Below are positions 9,784-16,863 of a stretch of 36,014 bases of DNA, piece after piece. Numbering within the stretch: position 1 is the first letter of the stretch; the number at the start of each line of letters is the position of its first letter. The notes below the pieces were generated by a model. That model was given only the letters and a program-made list of their open reading frames with translations, was not told the origin of the DNA and searched no databases. The stretch is from Phycisphaerales bacterium. Its GTDB lineage: Bacteria > Planctomycetota > Phycisphaerae > Phycisphaerales > UBA1924. Made by a program: the position numbers and the translations under genes. Location of the stretch: positions 1-36,014 of the forward strand of contig JALHOJ010000047.1 of assembly GCA_022843045.1 (NCBI GenBank), in the 5' to 3' direction.

Positions 9784-9883
9784 TGCCATCGAAGTCGGGC
9801 TGCCTTGAGACCGACTTCGATGCGAACGACCCCAACTGACGCTCACGTCGAAGTCCTCGCAGAGCCGAGGACTTCGATGGCAC
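9784..9883. repeat. Composite palindrome: two perfect 12-bp hairpins inside a larger inverted repeat
   Basis: Hairpin 1 pairs CATCGAAGTCGG (9787-9798) with 9811-9822. Hairpin 2 pairs TCGAAGTCCTCG (9848-9859) with 9866-9877. The outer ends GTGCCATCGAAGTC and GACTTCGATGGCAC are also complementary, so the whole 100 bp is one nested palindrome. A further hairpin, GCCCGGC/GCCGGGC, directly follows the CorC stop codon. No gene is visible here; the set resembles REP/BIME-type intergenic units. Confidence 0.75.
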
Positions 9884-9956
9884 GCATTCAAGCCGACTAC
9901 CAAATCCGCCTTCTCGCCGCGATCACTCAGTCAGCCCATCCACAGCCAGCCGCAAA

Positions 9957-10012
9957 GCCGGCAGGCTGTGGCACGATACCGTTGCTCGCTGGAAGTCGTG
10001 CCACCTGCCGGC
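9957..10012. repeat. Palindromic unit with CTG bulge, copy 1
   Basis: GCCGGCAGG, a three-base bulge CTG, then TGGCACGA pair with TCGTGCCA followed directly by CCTGCCGGC, around a 19-base loop. The same design recurs at 10160-10216 with different but still complementary outer arms. Confidence 0.75.
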
Positions 10013-10057
10013 GATGGGGCGAGGACGACGCTGCCGGAGCACGTTTCAGCGAAGTGA
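10012..10057 (+). pseudogene. Duplicated fragment of the CorC-type gene's 3' end
   Basis: These 46 bases align without gaps to 9691-9736, the last 46 bases of the CorC-type gene including its stop, with 36 of 46 identical by hand count. The stop is TGA here and TAG in the gene. The fragment begins exactly where palindromic unit copy 1 ends. It has no start or upstream coding region, so it is a remnant of a duplication or of a lost paralogue. Confidence 0.6.
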
Positions 10058-10061
10058 CAAG

Positions 10062-10080
10062 CCCCTCCCAGAGGGAGGGG
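10062..10080. repeat. Perfect 8-bp hairpin CCCCTCCC/GGGAGGGG
   Basis: CCCCTCCC, loop AGA, GGGAGGGG, directly after the duplicated stop codon. It has a stable stem but no T tract, so it is either a mobile palindrome or a weak terminator. Confidence 0.55.
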
Positions 10081-10159
10081 TTGGGGTGGGAGAGTCCAAA
10101 CGCAGCTCACCACCTTCCCGCGCTCATCATTCCACGAGCAGGAGCCACCGCCGGCCACA

Positions 10160-10216
10160 AATCGACAGGCTGTGGCACGGCACAGCTGAACGCTGAAGTT
10201 ATGCCACCTGTCGATT
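10160..10216. repeat. Palindromic unit with CTG bulge, copy 2, overlapping the HEPN gene's stop
   Basis: AATCGACAGG, bulge CTG, TGGCA pair with TGCCA followed directly by CCTGTCGATT. The design equals copy 1 (9957-10012) but the outer arms differ in a compensated way. The right arm runs two bases into the stop codon of the minus-strand HEPN gene (stop complement 10215-10217), so it could serve as its transcript 3' end. Confidence 0.75.
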
Positions 10217-10850
10217 ATTGAAGGTTACTAATTGCCTCGTCGAGATCCTTCAACTTCGCCATTATTTGGGTTACATTTGTCTTCGCGTCCGCTGGATCAG
10301 GTTGAATGGTCACCGCACGCACTGAATTGTGAGCGAATGTTCCCCTTTGTGTTCCTAGGCCATCAAGTTTCGAGATCAGATCCGCGTCAATGTCGGCCAC
10401 GCGAAAGCCCAGGCGCAGGAGCATGTCGAGGACATCTGCAGCCTTGACTCCGTTATTGCTCTTGAGTGAAAATCCCGTCTCGGTTTGACACCGCTTCAGG
10501 CGGCAATCTATGTCACGATCCGCCCACGTTTTGTTGTCGTTTCCATTGGTCGGGGCGGTGAGTGAGCCGATCGTTCCGACCCACGTGACTTTGTGAAATG
10601 CGAGGAGCCCCATGAGTACCACGCTCGGAGTACGAGACGCTTCCCACGCTGCCACGCGGCGAGCTACCTCGTCTTGCACTCGTTGCTCCAAGAAGGCCTC
10701 AATTTCCGCGTGCACAAGGAGAACGTAAGCACGCACGCAGTCATGCTCGGCCGGGGTGTACGTCAAGTTCGCCTTGGTCGCGGGCAGCATGTGCGAACCA
10801 AGGTCATCCACACGCCGCTTCAAGTCGTTGAAGAGTGCGGTTGTTGGCAT
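10215..10850 (-). CDS. HEPN-domain protein, probable RNase toxin partner of the DUF262 gene
   Basis: A 211-residue, mostly helical cytoplasmic protein. Residues 45-58 (LVHAEIEAFLEQRV) resemble the first helix of MAE_28990/RiboL-PSP-type HEPN proteins. Near the C-terminus QRGTFAHNS gives the Rx4H arrangement (R169, H174) expected for the HEPN catalytic motif. HEPN proteins of this kind are commonly metal-independent RNases in toxin-antitoxin, abortive-infection and restriction systems. The gene starts five bases after the stop of the DUF262 gene, with no strong ribosome site of its own, which suggests translational coupling. The 3' end abuts palindromic unit copy 2. The family call is by motif only and RNase activity is inferred. 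Confidence 0.72.
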   Translation of the reverse strand: MPTTALFNDLKRRVDDLGSHMLPATKANLTYTPAEHDCVRAYVLLVHAEIEAFLEQRVQDEVARRVAAWEASRTPSVVLMGLLAFHKVTWVGTIGSLTAPTNGNDNKTWADRDIDCRLKRCQTETGFSLKSNNGVKAADVLDMLLRLGFRVADIDADLISKLDGLGTQRGTFAHNSVRAVTIQPDPADAKTNVTQIMAKLKDLDEAISNLQ

Positions 10851-10855
10851 GGGTG

Positions 10856-12118
10856 TTACTTGAGTATGAGACGCTTACCCGTTAACGTCGGGACCTGCAG
10901 GCTCAGCCCTGTAAGGCGGCCTAGCTCCCGACCGAAAGTCGAAAAGCGAGTGTGAACTGCATCAAGCTTCTTTGTCGTGATCTGGAGCGAATTGCGAAAC
11001 GCCTCATCGTCTTCACACAGATTCTCAAACATTCGTTTAACTTTCGCGTGTTTTCCGGAGATTGCCTTGCGGACGTTCGGACTGCTTAGGTAATAAGTAA
11101 AGACATCGAAGATGGTGCGGTTGAACCGGCGTTCGTATTCCGAGTTGGCCCAAAGGGAAAACAGCGCGCCATCCGGGAAGATCTTAATCGACTCGGTGAT
11201 CGCCTTTTCTAGTTCATCGGCGCTCCTGATTATATCTGCTTTACTAGTGTTCCAACGCCCGTTGAGTTTGTTGCAGGTGTCATCCAGGAACACTTTCATG
11301 TTGCCGCGATATGACTCCATAAACTCCTTGAAACCATAATACCGGATCATCAGCTCAACATCTCGCATGCGAAAGTCCGGCTTTGTGATTCTCAAGCATG
11401 CCTGAATGCCCTGGCTATCTGCCGATCGTGCATTTATGAATGCCAAGAAGAGGCCCGGGTGCAGCGCCTGGCGGAGCTCCTGCGGCGCGAGTGGCACGCT
11501 CCCAGTGTTGAGCCGGAGAAAGACCAAGTAAAGGAAGTTCTCGTCCGGCCAGTTCTTGACTACGACCGCACGAATGGGTTGATTCCGGAACGCTTCCAGA
11601 TGGTCCGCAAAGCGGGAATCAAGTTTCAGTTTCTCATAGGTTTGGCCGTTGAGATCCTTCAGTGTTGGTAGACCCTCAAGCGCCAAGGGGAGTGTTCTAG
11701 GGTCTCCTGGGGTGCCAGCAAACTGCTGAAGCGCAAGCAGCCTTTGCTTGCCGTCAATAACAATGAAATGACCCGGCTTGCCCTTTTTCTCTGCCAACAC
11801 GATCTGCGGAATTGGCAGCCCCATCATAAGCGATTCAATGAACTTGCTCTTTCGTATCGCAGTCCATGCCTCTCGCCTTTGAAACGAAGGGTCGAGTTCG
11901 ATGGTCTTCCGCTCGAAGAGATGGATGATGGTCTCAGTAGTCCAGTCCGTGCCAGTCACCACAGCTCGGCTGTGTTCAGGCTTCACCGGTTCGAGATCGT
12001 CCTCGCCCTCGGCACCAGGCTCCGAACCATCCCAGATAGTATCTTGCGACTCATCAGGTCTGACTGCCTGATATGAATCACCGAGCTTCTTCTTCTTCTT
12101 CTTCTTCGTCTTCTTCAT
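10856..12118 (-). CDS. DUF262 (GmrS/ParB-like) domain protein
   Basis: A 420-residue protein. ATG 12118 has GGAGG seven bases upstream, a strong ribosome site that decides against longer forms. The N-terminus is a lysine tract (K2-K11 with one Thr; seven AAG codons in a row), followed by an acidic linker. The DUF262 core has DPSFQRREAW (residues 76-85), IVIDGKQRLLAL (119-130; the DGQQR-type catalytic motif with K for Q) and RLNTGSVPLAPQELRQAL. DUF262 forms the N-terminal part of GmrSD type IV restriction enzymes and has a ParB/sulfiredoxin-like fold. No HNH (DUF1524) motif is visible in the C-terminal half, so this is not a complete GmrSD; the nuclease is more likely the downstream HEPN partner. 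Confidence 0.85.
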   Translation of the reverse strand: MKKTKKKKKKKLGDSYQAVRPDESQDTIWDGSEPGAEGEDDLEPVKPEHSRAVVTGTDWTTETIIHLFERKTIELDPSFQRREAWTAIRKSKFIESLMMGLPIPQIVLAEKKGKPGHFIVIDGKQRLLALQQFAGTPGDPRTLPLALEGLPTLKDLNGQTYEKLKLDSRFADHLEAFRNQPIRAVVVKNWPDENFLYLVFLRLNTGSVPLAPQELRQALHPGLFLAFINARSADSQGIQACLRITKPDFRMRDVELMIRYYGFKEFMESYRGNMKVFLDDTCNKLNGRWNTSKADIIRSADELEKAITESIKIFPDGALFSLWANSEYERRFNRTIFDVFTYYLSSPNVRKAISGKHAKVKRMFENLCEDDEAFRNSLQITTKKLDAVHTRFSTFGRELGRLTGLSLQVPTLTGKRLILK

Positions 12119-12971
12119 AGGGGAACCTCCATGTAGGGTAGCAAGACGAACACGGTAACGGCAGGTGCCCCGATCTCCCGGAACGTGACTCCCGTACCAC
12201 CTGATTCGCTGCCGCTGTGGGTGGCGAAGGTTCTTGGTGAGCGTGATGTGCGCGCGGAGTGGCGCACAGGGCGTTCGCCTCCGCTTGCGCGGAGGGCCCG
12301 TTGGCCGCTGGTGGGGGCGGGCTTTGGTTGTGGCTTGACAACTGGGGGCGTGGCGTGGCCTTGGGGTGCTTTGCTGTCTTGCGACAGCGAGGCACACTCC
12401 GGCACGCTCCCGATTGACGGGCGGTGGATTTGGGTTGCGCCTTTTCTGGCACCCCTCGGGGGGACGTACTCCCCCAACGTGTGAAGTGAAGAAAGCTCGC
12501 GGCACCCGACGAGGATGCAACGTGCGATCAGCCGCGTCTTCACACGATTCCAACGACCGTGGCGGCTCTGTGGCTGTCCGGCTCGCTCGCTAACTTGCGG
12601 TGGCACGCGGGACGGGGGAGGTCGGGAAGGTGGCCTTCGGGGTCATGCCTGACCTTTGAAGTTCCGCACCCTTGCTCACTCGTCCGCCGAAGGCCGCAAG
12701 GCGCGGGGCGGGGAGGACAGATTGGGAGTCGCCGGAGAGGTATAGCGTGCGAAAGGGGGATCAGTTGCGGAAGTTGCGGGGATGACCGCTTTGTTGCGCG
12801 CGCCGGTGGTTGTTTGCGGCAGAAGCGCGCACAGGAATGGACTTTGGCCAAGGGCTAGAAGCCCTTGGGACTCATGGGCTGGAAGCCCACGCCACTGCGA
12901 GCGGCTGGTCGCGGCTGGGAGACGCGACTGATTCACGCTTTCCAGGCCGAGTTTCCGATATTGGCGGGTCT
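12119..12971. other. 853-bp stretch without a convincing gene between divergent DUF262 and ftsW
   Basis: Short open frames exist (e.g. 12185-12484 and 12559-12858, plus strand), but their translations are low-complexity, Arg/Gly/Trp-rich and unlike known proteins, with no good ribosome sites. Visible structure: hairpin GGGGGA/TCCCCC (12459-12475), hairpin CCAAGGGCT/AGCCCTTGG (12848-12868) and TGGGCT/AGCCCA (12875-12889); the last two belong to the same family as the palindrome at the end of murG. The promoters of both flanking genes must lie here, but no clear -35/-10 pair was found. Confidence 0.5.
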
Positions 12972-14231
12972 ATGCCGCGCCCGCATCAGGTGATCGTTTT
13001 GTGTGTTCTCACGCTGCTCATGCTGGGCGTGATCATGGTCAATTCGGCGGACGTCGCTGTGAAGAGCGTGTCGGCGGAGAACCCGATTGCCCAGTCGGTG
13101 ACGGTGGGGGGGATGCTGACGAGCCGGGCGGTGATTTACGCGGGGCTTGCGATCGCCGCCATGATGGTGGCGGCGATGCTGCCGATCCGGCGGCTGGCGT
13201 GGGCGGCGGAGTCGGGGCGGAGTCTGCTGGGGAATCGGGGCGGATCAGGCAACTGGGTTGGGCTGCCGGGAGTTTTTGTTGGGTGTTTGTGCTTGGTGGT
13301 GTTTTGTGCCTTGGTGTATGTGCCGGGGCTTGGGAAGGAAGTGAACGGGTCGCATCGGTGGCTGAACATTCCGGGCGCGGGGGATGCGCTGGGGTTTCAG
13401 CCCAGCGAGGTTGCGAAGTGGTCGCTGGTGGCGCTGATTGCTTGGTACTGCACCCGGCGGCGCGAGCACATTCACAAGTTTTGGTTTGGTTTGACGCCCG
13501 CGCTGGTTGCGATTGGGATGGTGTCGGGGTTCATTGTGGTTGAGGACCTGGGCACGGGGGTGCTGATCGCGAGCGTTGCGGCGTTGGTGCTGCTGGCGGG
13601 CGGGGCGAAGTTCTGGCACTTCCTGATCCTCATGCCGTTCCCGCTGGCGGGCGTGGTCTTTGCGATCATGACGAGCGATTACCGCATGAAGCGGATTCTG
13701 GCGTTTCTGAATCCGTACGAAGACCCCGAAGGCATCGGGTATCACAGCGTGCAATCGCTGGTTGCGATCGCGGGGGGCGGCGTGACTGGGAAGGGGCTGG
13801 GCGGGGGGATTCAGAAGCTTGGGTACCTTCCCGAGGACCGCACTGACTTCATCTTCGCGGTGATCTGCGAGGAGTTGGGCGTGCCTGGTGCGGCGACGGT
13901 GGTGGTGTTGTTTGCGACGCTGCTGTGGGCGGGCTACTTGGTGATTCGGCGCGAGAGCAGTCCGGTGCTGCGGCTGTTCTCGCTGGGCGTGCTTGCGACG
14001 GTGGGGTTGCAGGCGGTGATCAACCTGTTCGTCGTGACGGCGATGGCTCCGACCAAGGGCATCGCGTTGCCGCTGATCTCGTATGGTGGGACGGGCTGGA
14101 TTCTGACGGCGTTCTGCCTGGGCTTGGTGGTGGCGGTGGGGCGGTCGCAGGAGGAAGAAGTGCCGCTGGGGCTTGCCAGCGATCTTCCCGTGCTGACGCG
14201 TTCGAACCAGCCTGAAACTTCCGCCGCGTAA
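12972..14231 (+). CDS. ftsW: FtsW/RodA-family peptidoglycan glycosyltransferase (probable FtsW)
   Basis: A 419-residue multipass membrane protein of the SEDS family. The ATG at 12972 directly precedes the first membrane helix (VIVLCVLTLLMLGVIMV); the open frame extends further upstream but the extra residues lie over palindromes. Hallmarks are NGSHRWLNIPG, FQPSEVAKWSLVALIAWY, GYHSVQSLVAIAGGGVTGKGLGGG and the C-terminal LISYGGTGWI (usual SYGGSS). SEDS proteins polymerise lipid II into glycan strands; FtsW does so at the division septum with a class B PBP. Overlap with murG (TAATG, one shared base) supports FtsW over RodA, because ftsW-murG is a classic dcw-cluster pair. Confidence 0.93.
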   Translation: MPRPHQVIVLCVLTLLMLGVIMVNSADVAVKSVSAENPIAQSVTVGGMLTSRAVIYAGLAIAAMMVAAMLPIRRLAWAAESGRSLLGNRGGSGNWVGLPGVFVGCLCLVVFCALVYVPGLGKEVNGSHRWLNIPGAGDALGFQPSEVAKWSLVALIAWYCTRRREHIHKFWFGLTPALVAIGMVSGFIVVEDLGTGVLIASVAALVLLAGGAKFWHFLILMPFPLAGVVFAIMTSDYRMKRILAFLNPYEDPEGIGYHSVQSLVAIAGGGVTGKGLGGGIQKLGYLPEDRTDFIFAVICEELGVPGAATVVVLFATLLWAGYLVIRRESSPVLRLFSLGVLATVGLQAVINLFVVTAMAPTKGIALPLISYGGTGWILTAFCLGLVVAVGRSQEEEVPLGLASDLPVLTRSNQPETSAA

Positions 14232-15430
14232 TGAGCAACATGATGAGCGGCATGGCCAGCGGCGATCTCCATGTCATCTTCGCGGGCGGCGGCACGGGCG
14301 GGCACATCTTTCCCGCGCTGGCGATCGCTGAGGAGTTGGTCGCGCCTGCGAGCGGGGCGGGCGGGCGCGTGACATGTTCGTGGCTGGTGTCGCAACGGCC
14401 GCTGGATGCGAAGATTCTCGGCGCGGCCAGAGTGGGCGAGCAACCTGCGGCGTTTGTGGCTCTTCGGGCTCAGCCGCTGATTCTGCGGCCGCGCGGGTTG
14501 TGGCGATTTGTGAATTCGTGGGGTGCGAGTGTTCGGGCGGCGCGGGCGGCAGTGGGGGCGGGGGGAGGACAGGGCGGGCGCGTCGTGGTTGCGGCGATGG
14601 GCGGGTTTGTAGCGGCGCCGGCGGCGATTGCGGCGCGGGCGGAGCGGGTGCCGGTGGTGCTGGTGAATCTTGATGCGGTGCCTGGGCAGGCGAATCGGCT
14701 GATTGCGCGATACGCGTCGCGGATCGTGAGCGCGGCGCCGGTGGAGGGGGCGAAGTTCGCGACGTGGGAAGTGATTCCGCCGATCGTGCGGCGTGGCGCT
14801 GTGTCGACGCTGTCGCCACAATCCGCGCGGCGGGCGCTTGGGCTGGATCCGGATCGTCCCACGCTCATGATTACGGGCGGGAGTCAGGGCGCGGGGAGCA
14901 TCAATGAGTGGATGCTTGCTCTGCTTGCGAGCAGCGAGGGTCGCACGGCGCTGGCGGGCTGGCAGGTGTTGCACCAGACCGGGCCCGAGAAGGCAGACGC
15001 GCCCAGCATCCTTGCGAAGTTGCACGATGCTTATCAGCACGCTTCGATTCGTGCGGTCGTGACTCCCTTCGTCGATGGCATGGGCGCGTGGTGGGCCAGC
15101 GCGACGCTGGCGATCTGTCGCAGCGGCGCGGGCAACGTTGGGGAGGTGTGGGCCAATCGTGTGCCTGCGGTCTTCATGCCGTATCCGTATCACAAGGACC
15201 AGCACCAACGCATCAACGCGCGGCAGCTTGAAGGCTGTGGCGGGGCGGTGGTGTGCAGGGATCATGTCGCACCTTCCGAGAACGCGCGCTGGCTTTCGCC
15301 GACTGTGTGTGCGTTGCTCGCTGATGGGGCCAAAGTGGCGGCGATGCGAACGGCGTTGGAGAAACTTCCTGCGGCGGACGGCGCGGCTCGGGTGGCGGCG
15401 TTGCTTGTGGCACGGGCTTCCAGCCCGTGA
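14231..15430 (+). CDS. murG: UDP-GlcNAc:undecaprenyl-PP-MurNAc-pentapeptide GlcNAc transferase MurG
   Basis: A 399-residue GT-B glycosyltransferase. Near the N-terminus FAGGGTGGHIFPALAIAEEL is the lipid-I-binding G loop. The C-terminal domain has MITGGSQGAGSINEW and AICRSGAGNVGEVWANRVPAVFMPYPYHKDQHQ read in separate blocks, matching the UDP-GlcNAc site. It converts lipid I to lipid II on the inner face of the membrane, and the product is then used by FtsW next door. The start overlaps the ftsW stop by one base. The last codons (ARASSP, stop) are formed by a perfect palindrome (15411-15429), so the extreme C-terminus may be a recent change. Confidence 0.95.
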   Translation: MSNMMSGMASGDLHVIFAGGGTGGHIFPALAIAEELVAPASGAGGRVTCSWLVSQRPLDAKILGAARVGEQPAAFVALRAQPLILRPRGLWRFVNSWGASVRAARAAVGAGGGQGGRVVVAAMGGFVAAPAAIAARAERVPVVLVNLDAVPGQANRLIARYASRIVSAAPVEGAKFATWEVIPPIVRRGAVSTLSPQSARRALGLDPDRPTLMITGGSQGAGSINEWMLALLASSEGRTALAGWQVLHQTGPEKADAPSILAKLHDAYQHASIRAVVTPFVDGMGAWWASATLAICRSGAGNVGEVWANRVPAVFMPYPYHKDQHQRINARQLEGCGGAVVCRDHVAPSENARWLSPTVCALLADGAKVAAMRTALEKLPAADGAARVAALLVARASSP

Positions 15431-15479
15431 GTCTGTCGGCCTTCCAGGCCGACGGAAAGCCGCCGGCCGAGAAGGCCGG
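15411..15479. repeat. Three consecutive hairpins at and after the murG stop codon
   Basis: CACGGGCT/AGCCCGTG (15411-15429, loop TCC, includes the TGA stop), GTCGGCC/GGCCGAC (15435-15453, loop TTCCA) and CCGGCC/GGCCGG (15463-15479, loop GAGAA). All stems are perfect. No T tract follows. The first shares its core GGGCTTCCAGCCC with the hairpin at 12875-12889 in the opposite orientation. Confidence 0.75.
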
Positions 15480-15551
15480 GAGACTCACGCCCCGGAGGGG
15501 TGTGCTACCTGAGGGACGTGCTACACGCTCGATTCCTATCCTTGCAGCCTC

Positions 15552-16841
15552 ATGAACACGACGACTGATTCGGGTGCTGCTTTGGAAGGAAAGCCCTTGT
15601 CGAACGCCGGGAATGGCTCAGAACTGGACGCATTGATCGCGCGGGAGCTGCCTGCGCTGGTGGCGATCCGGCGGGACTTCCACATGCATCCTGAGCTTTC
15701 GTACCAGGAGCAGCGCACGAGCCAGATCGTGGTGAAGGAGCTCAAGGCGCTGGGGGCGCAGGTGAAGACCGGGTTGGGGAAGGGGACTGGCGTGTTGGGG
15801 TACCTGCCTGCGTCCAACCCCGCCGATGAGGCTCGGTTTGTGCAGCAGGGGGGCGCGATTGGTTTGCGTGCCGACATGGACGCGTTGCCCATCGATGAGC
15901 GCACCGACCGCGAATACTCCTCGCGCACGCCGGGAGTCATGCATGCTTGCGGGCACGATGGCCATACGACGATCCTGCTGGGGGCGGCGAGAATCCTCGC
16001 GAAGATGCATCGCCCGCGGCCGGTTGCGTTTGTGTTTCAGCCCGCGGAGGAGGGCGGCGGCGGTGCGGAAGTGATGTGCAATGAGGGTGTGCTGGAGGGC
16101 GGTGCTGGGCGAGGCATTGGCGCGAAGGTCGGCGCGATGTTTGGCTTGCACGGCTGGCCCAGCGTGGAACTGGGCAAGGTTGCCACGCGGGTGGGGCCGC
16201 TGCTCGCGGCGACGGATGACTTTGAGGTGACGATCAAGGGCGTGCAGGCGCACGGTGCGTATCCGCACCTGGGCAATGACGCGATTCTTGCGAGCGCGCA
16301 CATCATCACACAGTTGCAGTCGATCGTCGCGCGCAACGTGTCGCCGCTGGACTCGTGCGTTGTCACGGTCGGCGCGATCCACGCGGGCACGGCGGACAAC
16401 ATCATTCCCGAAGGATGCACGTTCATCGGCACCATTCGCACGCTGCTGCCCAAGACGCGGACGCTGGCGCGGGAGCGGTTCTTTCAGGTTGTGGAGCACG
16501 GGGCGCGGAGCCTGGGGTGTGTCGCGCAGATCACGTGGAAGCCCGGCTATCCCGTGACCTTCAACGACAAGGCTGCCACCGAAAAGTTCTTTGCCATCGC
16601 CCGCCCCGCGATCGGCTCCGCCAACGTCGAAGAAACCGACCATCCGACGATGGGCGGCGAGGACTTCAGCTACTTTGGCCAGCAGGTGCCGGCGTGCTTC
16701 TTCCTGCTGGGTTTGCGCCCGCGAGGGAGCAACGGCGAACTGCTGACGTGCCCGTCGCTGCACCAGCCGGAGTTTGACTTCAACGACGAAGCTCTGCCGC
16801 TGGGCATCAAGCTGATGTGCGAACTTGCGCTCAAGGCGTGA
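15552..16841 (+). CDS. M20-family amidohydrolase (hippurate/IAA-amino-acid hydrolase type)
   Basis: A 429-residue cytoplasmic metallohydrolase. Metal-site blocks: RRDFHMHPELSYQE (40-53), RADMDALPIDE (106-116), MHACGHDGHTT (130-140), FVFQPAEEGGGGAEVM and, near the end, DHPTMGGEDFSYF. The inserted dimerisation domain contains GVQAHGAYPHLGNDAI. In the family a conserved Cys/His/Glu set binds two metal ions and cleaves N-acyl amino acids or related amides; the exact substrate cannot be read from sequence. The first ~25 residues are polar and not conserved. No strong ribosome site is seen before ATG 15552. The FkbM gene follows 22 bases later and may be co-transcribed. Confidence 0.92.
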   Translation: MNTTTDSGAALEGKPLSNAGNGSELDALIARELPALVAIRRDFHMHPELSYQEQRTSQIVVKELKALGAQVKTGLGKGTGVLGYLPASNPADEARFVQQGGAIGLRADMDALPIDERTDREYSSRTPGVMHACGHDGHTTILLGAARILAKMHRPRPVAFVFQPAEEGGGGAEVMCNEGVLEGGAGRGIGAKVGAMFGLHGWPSVELGKVATRVGPLLAATDDFEVTIKGVQAHGAYPHLGNDAILASAHIITQLQSIVARNVSPLDSCVVTVGAIHAGTADNIIPEGCTFIGTIRTLLPKTRTLARERFFQVVEHGARSLGCVAQITWKPGYPVTFNDKAATEKFFAIARPAIGSANVEETDHPTMGGEDFSYFGQQVPACFFLLGLRPRGSNGELLTCPSLHQPEFDFNDEALPLGIKLMCELALKA

Positions 16842-16863
16842 ACGCGGGCGGCTACGCTCGCCC

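Noticed and set aside
8270..9883. 537-codon minus-strand frame opposite the CorC-type gene
   Set aside because: Its translation is Gly/Asp/Phe/Val-rich shadow sequence, while the plus strand shows conserved CBS and CorC_HlyC motifs.
9737..10214. CRISPR array
   Set aside because: The repeats are palindromes of different types with irregular spacing; there is no constant direct repeat and no cas gene.
10856..12553. Longer DUF262 gene starting at 12553
   Set aside because: The added 145 residues are Arg/Pro-rich, and ATG 12118 has a strong GGAGG seven bases upstream.
12185..12858. Two plus-strand frames (99 codons each) in the DUF262-ftsW gap
   Set aside because: Low-complexity Trp/Arg/Gly-rich translations, no ribosome sites, overlap with hairpins; treated as non-coding.
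13934..15265. 443-codon minus-strand frame opposite ftsW-murG
   Set aside because: Arg/Pro/His-rich shadow crossing two well-supported genes.
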